A stretch of DNA of 64,000 nt from Pararhizobium_B sp963838155 (GTDB taxonomy: Bacteria > Pseudomonadota > Alphaproteobacteria > Rhizobiales > Rhizobiaceae): assembly GCA_963838155.1 (NCBI GenBank), contig CAWIQE010000036.1:248001-312000 (forward strand), written 5' to 3'. The translations under genes and the position numbers were made by a program. Position 1 is the first letter of the stretch, and every line of letters starts with the position of its first letter. Shown piece after piece: positions 8,447 to 16,455 of the stretch. Below the pieces are notes generated by a model. It had not been told where the DNA came from, ran no database searches, and saw only the letters and a list, made by a program, of their open reading frames with translations.

Positions 8447-9277
8447 TCAGGTTCCCTTGGCGGCCGCGCGCTCTTTCGCGAGCGCCCGTCCGAGCCATCC
8501 CGGCGAGGGGTATTCGAAGGTATAGAAGCGGTCGGGCCGCTCGCCCGCGTCGACGGCGTGGGCCAGCTTGGCGAGCGGGATGTAGTAGTCGCCGAGCGTG
8601 CGGCCCTTGCGCGGCTTTCCGATCGACGTCCACGTCAACGTCGACCCGGACCGCACGCACTCGTGCAGCCGCTTGGCATCGATATTGTCCGGCGACCCGC
8701 CGCAATGGTAGGTCACGTCGAAGGTCGGGTCGGTCAGGTAGACCGCGCCGCCCGCCTTCACTTCGACCAGCGTATGGGTATCGCCGGGAGCGCTTCCGTC
8801 GAGGAAGGACCGGGCGGCGAGGTTGACCCGCCGAGCGTCGATCCCGAACAGGCCGAGGGCCCATATCAGCGTGGAGCTCAGGCTGGAGCAGTATTCGCGA
8901 TTGTCTCCGCGCATGTTCCAGACGTAGCGCAGGGCATCGTTTCCGGTCGGCTTGAAGGGACCGTCGAACCGCGCCCGCTGATAGAGCAAATCCGTGATCT
9001 TCGCGACGATCTGCTGCTCGGTGTCCGTGCCGGCGATGCCCGCGTCGGCCCGGATCGATGCGAGAAGCGCCGCCCGGTAGTTGCTCTCGCGCGCGTCTGC
9101 GTTGCGCAGCCGCGCGACGTGCGCGGTGGCGTCGACCGCCTTCTCCCGCGCATGCCACGCATATCCGGTCGCCGCGAGGGCGTAGGCGGAGACGGCGCAG
9201 AAGGCGGCGATCGCCGCAAGCCGCCTCGGCACCCGTCTCCGGCCTCCGGCGGCGTCGTTCGATTGATCTTTGGTCAA
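8447..9277 (-). CDS. Transglutaminase-like superfamily protein, membrane-anchored
   Basis: Papain-like fold protein with a visible catalytic triad: Cys130 in REYCSSLSS, His168 in DTHTLVEV and Asp183 in YLTDPTFD. One hydrophobic segment at about residues 20-38 should anchor it in the inner membrane with the enzyme domain in the periplasm. The TTG at 9277 has GGGGGA directly upstream and gives 276 residues; no ATG is suitable. It is the last gene of the operon starting at wecB, 47 bases after the GT4. Members of this superfamily act as proteases, amidases or crosslinking enzymes. Next to a polysaccharide pathway that includes an amidotransferase it might act on amide groups, but that is inference. 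Confidence 0.78.
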   Translation of the reverse strand: MTKDQSNDAAGGRRRVPRRLAAIAAFCAVSAYALAATGYAWHAREKAVDATAHVARLRNADARESNYRAALLASIRADAGIAGTDTEQQIVAKITDLLYQRARFDGPFKPTGNDALRYVWNMRGDNREYCSSLSSTLIWALGLFGIDARRVNLAARSFLDGSAPGDTHTLVEVKAGGAVYLTDPTFDVTYHCGGSPDNIDAKRLHECVRSGSTLTWTSIGKPRKGRTLGDYYIPLAKLAHAVDAGERPDRFYTFEYPSPGWLGRALAKERAAAKGT

Positions 9278-9324
9278 GTCGTCCCCCTGTTCCGGTCCCC
9301 GACGGTCCGGGACCCTGCCGGCAT

Positions 9325-10995
9325 TCAGCCGTCCGTGATGCCCAGCGCCCGCATCCGATCGAGGATGGCGGCAACGTGCCGGTCCCAGGTATAGAATTCG
9401 AGCGCCGCTTCCCTCGCGCGCGCCGCAGTTGCCCGCGCCGTGTCCGGGTGGTCGACCACCGAGGCGAGCGCGGCGATGAAGCCGTCCTCGTCGCCCGGCC
9501 GGAAGAGCGCGGCGAGCGGCGGCCCGCCGCGGTCGGTCTCCTCCAGATAGGCGTTCTTCAGCACGGCGCCGATCTGGTCCAGGTCGGAGGCGACGATCGG
9601 CTTGCCCATCGCCATGTATTCGAAGAGCTTCGTCGGCGAGCCGAAGAAGGCGCTGCCGTCGGCGTTCGGAAGGTGCGGCGAGAGGAAGATGTCCGATGCG
9701 GCGAGATAGGCCGGCGCCTCGCCCTGCGGAACGAGCCCGGCCAGCGTGACGTAGCCGGAGTAGGGCGGTTCGCCGACGGAGGCCCGCACCTCGGGCATCT
9801 TCAGCCCGTCTCCGACGAAGAGGAAATGCAGTTTCCCCGCGTCGAGGAAGTCCCGCCTCTCGTCGACCAGCCGGCGCACGGCCCGGGCGAGGAAGTCCAC
9901 GCCGTGCCACGTGCCGAAGGTGCCCACGAAGGCCGCAACGGTCGCGTCGTCCCGGATGCCGAGCCTCCGGCGCAGCGCCAGCCTGTCCTCCGGCCGGAAC
10001 CGGTCCGGATCGAAGATCGCCGGATCGATGCAGTTCGGATAGACGACGATCCGCTCGGACGGCACGCCGGCCCGTTCGACCTCGTCCCCGAGGACCTTGG
10101 AGACGGTGACCACGAGGTCCGCGTTCGCCAGCGCGGCCCGTTCCGCCGCGAGGGCCTCGTCGTGGAGCCTGAGCCTCTGTCCCCAGTTGCTGGCCGCCCA
10201 CGCCTCGGAGCCGTTGTATTCGAGGACGAGCGGCAGCCCGAGCGCCGCCCGCAGGCGGGCGCCCGAGAAATTGTGCAGCGACATGCGCTGGTAGAGGAAG
10301 GCGTAGTCCCCGCCGCGGGCCCGCTTCGCGACCTGCTCCTCGTAGGCCAGCGCGAAGGGGTAGTAGTTCAGCTCGGGAGGAAAGCCCAGGAGTTCGGGAG
10401 CCGGGATCGCGATGCCGGTCGACCCCTCGACGTCCGTCGGGATCGGCTTGACGCTCGCATAGTCGACGCGAAAGCCGCGTCGCACGAAGGCGTCGACGAC
10501 GCCGCGTATGTGGCCGACCGAGCCGCCGGCCGCCAGCCCGAAGGAGAGGTTCGCGTCGAGATAGAGGATCGAGCCGCCCGGCCGGGCCCGCGCTGGAACC
10601 GGCGGACCGCCGGCGAGGCGCCTGGCCTGGCGCATCGCCGAGCGCAAAGCGGCGCGGCTCGTGACCTGGGCGCCCGCCAGGTGCGCGAGCAGGGAGAGCG
10701 CCCGGGCGCGCGGCACGGTCTCGAACCGCCCGTCGGGCCAGACCATCCGGATGCGCCTGCTGCCGGTCAGCGCCGCCAGCAGGAGCAGCGGGCCCGCCAG
10801 CGGACGCGCGCTCTCCTCGCCGATCGCCACGAGGACCTCCTCCGCCCGCAGCGCCCGGATTTCCTTGAGCGCGCCGCGGATCCCCAGATTGCGGAGCCGC
10901 CCGACCGCCTCGTAGCGGCATTCGCCGGCATACTCCGCCTCGATCGTCTCCCGAACCGGCTTTGCGAGCGCGTAGTAGCTGATCACGGTCTGCAC
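9325..10995 (-). CDS. Glycosyltransferase family 4 with N-terminal extension
   Basis: GT-B fold retaining glycosyltransferase, probably acting on the cytoplasmic face on the lipid-linked repeat unit. The C-terminal domain shows VGTFGTWHGVDFLARAVR (donor-binding loop) and SPTKLFEYMAMGKPIV (the conserved nucleotide-sugar contact Glu). The acceptor domain begins only near residue 185 (SILYLDANLSFGLAAGGS); the preceding ~180 residues are an uncommon extension of unknown role. The GTG at 10995 has GGAGA seven bases upstream and overlaps the end of the flippase gene by 13 bases, so translation is probably coupled. 556 residues against ~380-400 for typical GT4 proteins. Linkage and donor cannot be told. 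Confidence 0.88.
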   Translation of the reverse strand: MQTVISYYALAKPVRETIEAEYAGECRYEAVGRLRNLGIRGALKEIRALRAEEVLVAIGEESARPLAGPLLLLAALTGSRRIRMVWPDGRFETVPRARALSLLAHLAGAQVTSRAALRSAMRQARRLAGGPPVPARARPGGSILYLDANLSFGLAAGGSVGHIRGVVDAFVRRGFRVDYASVKPIPTDVEGSTGIAIPAPELLGFPPELNYYPFALAYEEQVAKRARGGDYAFLYQRMSLHNFSGARLRAALGLPLVLEYNGSEAWAASNWGQRLRLHDEALAAERAALANADLVVTVSKVLGDEVERAGVPSERIVVYPNCIDPAIFDPDRFRPEDRLALRRRLGIRDDATVAAFVGTFGTWHGVDFLARAVRRLVDERRDFLDAGKLHFLFVGDGLKMPEVRASVGEPPYSGYVTLAGLVPQGEAPAYLAASDIFLSPHLPNADGSAFFGSPTKLFEYMAMGKPIVASDLDQIGAVLKNAYLEETDRGGPPLAALFRPGDEDGFIAALASVVDHPDTARATAARAREAALEFYTWDRHVAAILDRMRALGITDG

Positions 10996-12293
10996 GAAGG
11001 GTCTCCGTTGCTGTCCTGCGGGCCTGCCGCCGCCCGCCTGCGATGCATGCGGAGCGCTTCCCGCCCGAGAAGTGCGAGCACCATCGAATTGCTGAGGAAC
11101 AGCGCGATCGCGATGCCGAAGCCGCCATAGCGCGCCGCGAGCGCGAAGGCCAGCACCGCCTGGACCAGGAAGCCGGCGATCCAGGCGACGACCTGCCCGC
11201 GCGGAAATCCCTCGGAGGAGAGGTACTGGGAAATGACCGTGATCAGCGTCACCAGCAGAACCGTCGGCAGGAGGGCGAGCGTCAGCGGCACGGCGGCCGC
11301 GAAGTCCGCGCCGAAGACGAGCGGCAGCGCGAAGGGGATGACGATCGCCGCCAGCACGAGCAGCCCCGCCATGACGAAGCCGAGCTGGCGAAGCGACCGG
11401 AGCATCGCCGGCCACCGCCGCTCGGGAGCCGCGCGCATCAGGTTCGGAAAGAGCAGGAGCCCGACGGTGCTCGGCAAGAGGATCATGGCGTCGGTCAGCT
11501 GCGAGGCGACGGAGAACTGCCCGAGCTCCGAAAAGCTCGCCTGCTGCTCCAGGGCGATGACGCCGATGCGCATGAGCAGGAAGCCGAACAGCGTCGCCAG
11601 GTAGGCCCTGAGCGCGTAGAGCACGCCCTCCCGGAAGAGGTCGCGGTCGAACCGGAAGCCGGCATGTCCCGGAAACACGAAGACGGCCGAGACGACGCAG
11701 CTGACGAGAAGCGCGGCCGCCGCCCCGCCGAGATAGTCGGCGACGTCGCCGCCCGCCAGCGCCACGAGGCCGGCCGCTGCGAGGGCCATCACCCCCGACA
11801 GCATGGTGAGCGCGTTGAAGATTTGGACGCGGCCGATCGCGATCGCCAGGTTGCTGAAATAGAGGAAGAGCAGGACGAGCGGCGCCAGGAGGATCGCCAT
11901 CAGCGGCGTCGAGGACAGGTCCGGCCCGCTTCCCGCGCGCAGGCCGAGCGCCGACGGGACCGTCAGCGCCAGAAGGACGATCCCGGCGACCAGCGGCGCG
12001 ACGACGAGGGCGACGATGAGGCTGTTCACCGCCAGCCGCCCGGCGATCTGCGGCCGGTTCGCGGAGAGATAGGTATTGGACGAATGCAGGCCGAGATTTG
12101 CGATCTGGGCGGCGATCTGCGCCAGCGACAGGATGAAGAAGTAGCGCCCCCTGTCCTCCGGCCCCAGCATGCGCGCGGTGATGATGCTCACCCCGAACGG
12201 CCCGATCATCGCGACGAGCCGCGCCAGCATGGTCATGCCGACGTCGAACACGTTCGGGACCGTGGACTGCCCGGCCTCAGGAAGACCTTTCAT
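10983..12293 (-). CDS. Polysaccharide flippase (Wzx-like, MOP superfamily)
   Basis: A 436-residue membrane protein with about twelve hydrophobic segments, of the Wzx/RfbX class that flips undecaprenyl-linked oligosaccharides to the periplasm. The N-terminal MLARLVAMIGPFGVSIITAR and LGPEDRGRYF (helix 1 and its loop) are typical of this class. Its ATG overlaps the heparinase-family stop by four bases (ATGA), and its own end overlaps the GT4 start. It is one of two flippases in the window; the other is at 60540. Confidence 0.88.
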   Translation of the reverse strand: MKGLPEAGQSTVPNVFDVGMTMLARLVAMIGPFGVSIITARMLGPEDRGRYFFILSLAQIAAQIANLGLHSSNTYLSANRPQIAGRLAVNSLIVALVVAPLVAGIVLLALTVPSALGLRAGSGPDLSSTPLMAILLAPLVLLFLYFSNLAIAIGRVQIFNALTMLSGVMALAAAGLVALAGGDVADYLGGAAAALLVSCVVSAVFVFPGHAGFRFDRDLFREGVLYALRAYLATLFGFLLMRIGVIALEQQASFSELGQFSVASQLTDAMILLPSTVGLLLFPNLMRAAPERRWPAMLRSLRQLGFVMAGLLVLAAIVIPFALPLVFGADFAAAVPLTLALLPTVLLVTLITVISQYLSSEGFPRGQVVAWIAGFLVQAVLAFALAARYGGFGIAIALFLSNSMVLALLGREALRMHRRRAAAGPQDSNGDPSCRP

Positions 12294-14362
12294 CCGGCTG
12301 CGCTGCCTTCTTCCGCGGCCGGCGCGTCGCCGGCGGCGCCCGGCCGCCCGTCCTCAGAGGCCGAAATCCTGATCCGGAGGTCGCACGGCGTGGAGCCCTC
12401 CCGGCGCCAGACGAGCCGGCTGGAGGGGATCGCGACGCCGTAGCTCGGCGAGACCCGCGCCGGTTCGACGGACAGCTCCCAGCCGGAGCTGCCGCTCCAT
12501 TCGAGCCGGAAGCGCTTGCCCCCGGCGGCCAGCGTCACGGCGTCGCCCCCGTCCTCCGTCACCGAGACGTCCGGCGAAAGATGCAGCGGCAGGCTCAGCC
12601 GGTGGCGGCCCGGCCCGCTGACCTCGTCGCGCATGTCGAGCGCGCCCGTCGCGTGGTCGAGCCGCAGGCTCCGGCGCACGATCGCCGGTTCGGCGAGGCG
12701 CTGGTAGCCGTGATGGAGGCCGACGAACTCGGTTTCCTCCTTCGACGTGCGGAAGACGAGGCACTCCGCCCGCGCGTCCTCGTGGAGGTTCCACAGATTG
12801 TCCGGCGAATGGAACCGGTTGATCTCAGCGTCGTCGACCTGGATCGTGTTGTGCGCCGCCGTCGAGCGGAAGGCGTTCCGCTCCTCGAAGGAGGACGTGT
12901 AGACGTAGGCGCCCGGATCGACGATCAGCGCCGTGCCGTCGAGCCAGGCCTCGAAGGACAGCGCGTCGTTGTGGCCGTGGCCGCCGAGCCCGGCGAGCCC
13001 GACGGGGCCGCAGTCGACGAAGACGTGGTTTCGCGCGTTCTGCAGGATGTAGACGCCGCCCTCGCGGAACGCCGCGGAGGCCGGCGCGCGCTCCGGCTGC
13101 CGCCGCGAAGGCGCGGCCGGCCCGAAGTGCCACGCGATCTCGTCCCCCGCGCCCCACGACCGCGCCGAAAGCGCCTCGTCGTCGAAGGCGAGGGCGACGA
13201 GCCCGACGAGATAGCGATGGTCGCCGAGGGCTTGAGTGCCGAGCGGAACGGCGCGGCCGTCGTCGGCGTCGCCCCAGACGGGCGAGGTGCCGTCCGGCCG
13301 GCTGTAGGCGGCCGTGAACGCGGCCATCGCCTTCATGCGACCGGCATAGGCCGACGACACGTCGAGGCCGCGCACCTGGCGGTAGCGCGCCGCCAGCAGG
13401 AACAGCTCCGCGACGAGGCGGTGGTAGGGAACGGACGCCTCGAAGTCGACGCCGTCGGGATGGACCTGGAGACCGATCTCGCGTTCGAGCTCGCGCCAGC
13501 CGGCGGCCGCCCAGCGCCCGGCGGCGCCGATGCCCTCGAAGAAGAGCCCGGCGAAGACCATGCCCGCCGCATCCGCCGTCAGGTGGTTGCCGTTGATCGA
13601 GGCGCGCTCGATATGCGTCTCGACGAACGACCCGTGCATGTAGAGGGCGGAAAGGAACCGCCCGCGAAAGCCCTCGTCCGCCCAGCTCCGCGAGCCGGCG
13701 AGGAAATGGAAGAGCGCCGTCCAGGAGAGGATCCGCAGCGCCGGCTCCATCGTGCACGACCAGTTCACGGTCCAGGCATGGGGGTTGGCCGAAATCCACT
13801 CGTCGACGATGTCCCGCGCCGCCTGCGCGTAGCGCTCGTCGCCGGTCAGGCGGAAGGCCTGCCCGGCCGGCAGCAGCCATTGCAGGCGCGACAGCTCCCA
13901 GGGCCGCTTCACGTCGCTCGGCCGGCCGCGGTTGACGTAGTCGATCGACCGGCAGAAAGCCGGCTGCCAGCGGTCGCCGGTCTTCAGGTCGCCGAGCCAG
14001 TCGATCGGCCGTCCGAGCTCGACGGGCCCGCAGCCGAGCAGGTCGACCTCGCGGGAAACGGCGCGCTCGGCGGCGGCGAGGATCGCCTCCCGCGCCTCCG
14101 GGAACCGCGCCGAGAAGTCCTCGGCGTCGAAGTTGCCGCCGGCAAGCGGATAGGGACGCTGGCGCAAGCGCTCCCAGAGGTCCCCGAGCGACGCGGCGCC
14201 GGCCTGCCTCGCCAGCCGCTCGCCGGTGACGCGCCGCGCGGCGAGCGGGCCGAGAAGGCGGTCGCCCTCCATGCGCGCTTCCCGCAGCGAACGCCGGATC
14301 ACGTAGCCCGGCGGCTTGCGCAGGACACGCGCCAGGCGGGCGAGGGAGGCGGAAAGCGCCAC
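12290..14362 (-). CDS. Heparinase II/III family polysaccharide lyase
   Basis: A 690-residue protein with an (alpha/alpha) toroid in the first ~380 residues (SCTMEPALRILSW, INGNHLTADAAGMVFAG) and a beta-sandwich heparinase II/III domain starting near GGVYILQNARNHVFVDCG. Conserved contacts GGHGHNDALSFE and RSTAAHNTIQVDD are present; the His and Asn of NGNH and the His of GHGHND are expected catalytic residues. There is no signal peptide, so a cytoplasmic or unconventional location is likely. Family members cleave uronic-acid chains or form part of EPS synthesis loci. In this operon it may trim or remodel the uronic-acid polymer. The GTG start lies four bases after the asnB stop. Confidence 0.87.
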   Translation of the reverse strand: MALSASLARLARVLRKPPGYVIRRSLREARMEGDRLLGPLAARRVTGERLARQAGAASLGDLWERLRQRPYPLAGGNFDAEDFSARFPEAREAILAAAERAVSREVDLLGCGPVELGRPIDWLGDLKTGDRWQPAFCRSIDYVNRGRPSDVKRPWELSRLQWLLPAGQAFRLTGDERYAQAARDIVDEWISANPHAWTVNWSCTMEPALRILSWTALFHFLAGSRSWADEGFRGRFLSALYMHGSFVETHIERASINGNHLTADAAGMVFAGLFFEGIGAAGRWAAAGWRELEREIGLQVHPDGVDFEASVPYHRLVAELFLLAARYRQVRGLDVSSAYAGRMKAMAAFTAAYSRPDGTSPVWGDADDGRAVPLGTQALGDHRYLVGLVALAFDDEALSARSWGAGDEIAWHFGPAAPSRRQPERAPASAAFREGGVYILQNARNHVFVDCGPVGLAGLGGHGHNDALSFEAWLDGTALIVDPGAYVYTSSFEERNAFRSTAAHNTIQVDDAEINRFHSPDNLWNLHEDARAECLVFRTSKEETEFVGLHHGYQRLAEPAIVRRSLRLDHATGALDMRDEVSGPGRHRLSLPLHLSPDVSVTEDGGDAVTLAAGGKRFRLEWSGSSGWELSVEPARVSPSYGVAIPSSRLVWRREGSTPCDLRIRISASEDGRPGAAGDAPAAEEGSAAG

Positions 14363-14366
14363 GGTC

Positions 14367-16391
14367 TCAGGCCGCCGCGGCCATGGACTTGCCGTCGACC
14401 CAGTAGTCGTACCATGCCGTCAGGTTGTAGAGAGTCCAGATCTGCAGACTGGCGTCCACCTGCTTGCTGCGGTGCTGCGCGAACATCCGCCGCACCACGT
14501 CGAGGTTGAAGAACCCGCGCTTCATCAGGCCCGAGGAGAACATCTCCCGCTCCACGCGCTCCCCGAAGCTGCCGCGCAGCCAGTCCGCCATGGGCGCGCC
14601 GAAGCCCATCTTCTTGCGGTAGATCAGCTCGTGCGGGATGAGCCCCTCGACGGCCTTCTTGAGGAGATACTTGGCCTCGCCGTTGCGCGTCTTCCACTCT
14701 TCGGGAATGTCGAAGGTGAAGTCGACGAGGTCCCGGTCGAGGAAGGGCACGCGCGCCTCGAGCGAGACCGACATGGCGATCTTGTCGACGCGCATCAGGA
14801 GCAGTTCCGGCAGCCGCAGGCGGAACTCGTTGTGGATCATGCGGGTGAGCGCGTCGCGGCCCGGATGGTCGCGGTCGAAGGGATCGAGGAAGGAGCTGAT
14901 GACGTTGAAGCTGTCGGGCGCGAGATAGCTCTCGTCGAGGATGCCTGCCTCGATCATCGGCTTGTGGTGGTCGGTCGGCCCGAGCGCCTCGTAGCGCACC
15001 AGCCGGTCCTTGGCGGTATTCCAGAACACCATGGCGCCCGTCCAGAAGTGCTCCCGGTCGCGGGCGGCGCGGTCGATGATGTCCGCATAGACCGGCAGCC
15101 GCGGGTTCAACGCCGACGCGCCCACCGCCGAACGGGCGATAAGCCGTTGCAGGGGCCCCGGCAGATGGCGGAAGGGCGACCAGTACCGGTGGTAGAGCCG
15201 CAGGTAGCCCATGTAGGACCTGTAGCCGCAGAACTGCTCGTCCGACCCTTCGCCGACCTGCACGACGGTCGCGCCGCTGTCGCGGGCGAGCTTCGAGACG
15301 AAGTAGAGCGGAATGCAGACCCAGTCGGCGATCGGCTCGTCCTGATGGTGGATCAGGTTGTCGAGATAGCCGATCATGTCGTCCTCGTCGATCAGCACCT
15401 CGTGGTGCTTCGTGCCGAAGTGCCGCGCCGCGTGCTCGGCATGATCGAGCTCGTTGAGGCCCGTATGGTCCTTGAAGCCGACGGTGAAGGTATTGAGCGG
15501 CCGGTCCGTGTAGTCCTTCATCAGCGCGACGTTCGTCGTGGAATCGATGCCGCCCGAAAGGAACACCCCGAACGGCACGTCGGACATCATCCGCCGCTCG
15601 ACCGCCCCGCGCAGCCGCGTCCGGATGCCGTCGACATAGAAGGATTCCAGCGCGCTTTCGGAAAGCCCGGCCGTTTCCTCCGGGGCGATGCCCTTGCCCG
15701 GCACGGCGTCGAAATAGCGCTTCATGTCGAGCGATCCGTCGGCGCCGACCCTCAGCCGGCAGCCGGCCGGCAGCTTGTAGACGCCCTTGAACATCGTCAT
15801 CGGCGCCGGCGTCGTCAGGAAGCTCAGATAGTGCACCATGGCCTGCGGGTCGATGTCCCGGATCGCCTTGGGATGCGCCATCAGCGCCTTGATCTCGGAA
15901 GCGAAGACGAACTCGCCGTCGAAGATCGCGAAATAGAGCGGCTTCACCCCGATCTGGTCGCGCGCCAGGAACAGCGCGTCCTCGCGGCCGTCGTGGATGG
16001 CGAAGGCGAAATCGCCCGAGAGCCGCTCCAGCAGCCCGTCCATGCCCCATTCCTCGAAACCGTGGACGAGAACCTCCGTGTCCGAATGGTCGGTGACGAA
16101 GCGGTGCCCCTTCTCCACGAGCTGCGGACGCAGGAGCGTGTGGTTGTAGATCTCGCCGTTGTAGGTCAGCCAGACCGAGCGGTCCTCGTTCGCCATCGGC
16201 TGGCTGGCGAGGTCGCTGAGGTCGATGATCGACAGGCGCCGGTGGGCGAGGCCGACATGCCGGCGCGGGGAGACCCAGATGTCGCTGCCGTCCGGCCCGC
16301 GGTGCACCATCGTATCGCGCATCCGTTCCAGCGCACCGGCATCGATTTCGCCGTTCTTCCTGAACGAGAAGACCCCGACTATTCCGCACAT
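14367..16391 (-). CDS. asnB: Glutamine-dependent asparagine-synthase-type amidotransferase
   Basis: A class II glutamine amidotransferase with the nucleophile Cys2 (MCGIVGVF) is joined to an ATP-pyrophosphatase synthase domain with the P-loop FGVFLSGGIDSTTN near residue 275 and VGEGSDEQFCGYR near 385. The 674 residues match the AsnB family. The ATG at 16391 has GGAG eight to ten bases upstream. Placed between a uronic-acid dehydrogenase operon and a lyase, it more likely amidates a carboxyl group of a sugar (as proposed for the AsnB-like WbpS of Pseudomonas O-antigen loci) than supplying asparagine. That role is inference; the chemistry is firm. Confidence 0.9.
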   Translation of the reverse strand: MCGIVGVFSFRKNGEIDAGALERMRDTMVHRGPDGSDIWVSPRRHVGLAHRRLSIIDLSDLASQPMANEDRSVWLTYNGEIYNHTLLRPQLVEKGHRFVTDHSDTEVLVHGFEEWGMDGLLERLSGDFAFAIHDGREDALFLARDQIGVKPLYFAIFDGEFVFASEIKALMAHPKAIRDIDPQAMVHYLSFLTTPAPMTMFKGVYKLPAGCRLRVGADGSLDMKRYFDAVPGKGIAPEETAGLSESALESFYVDGIRTRLRGAVERRMMSDVPFGVFLSGGIDSTTNVALMKDYTDRPLNTFTVGFKDHTGLNELDHAEHAARHFGTKHHEVLIDEDDMIGYLDNLIHHQDEPIADWVCIPLYFVSKLARDSGATVVQVGEGSDEQFCGYRSYMGYLRLYHRYWSPFRHLPGPLQRLIARSAVGASALNPRLPVYADIIDRAARDREHFWTGAMVFWNTAKDRLVRYEALGPTDHHKPMIEAGILDESYLAPDSFNVISSFLDPFDRDHPGRDALTRMIHNEFRLRLPELLLMRVDKIAMSVSLEARVPFLDRDLVDFTFDIPEEWKTRNGEAKYLLKKAVEGLIPHELIYRKKMGFGAPMADWLRGSFGERVEREMFSSGLMKRGFFNLDVVRRMFAQHRSKQVDASLQIWTLYNLTAWYDYWVDGKSMAAAA

Positions 16392-16455
16392 GATATCGTC
16401 TCCTTGCGGCCGCTTGGGCCGGCATGCGCCCCGCCGGCGCCGGACCGGCGCCGTC

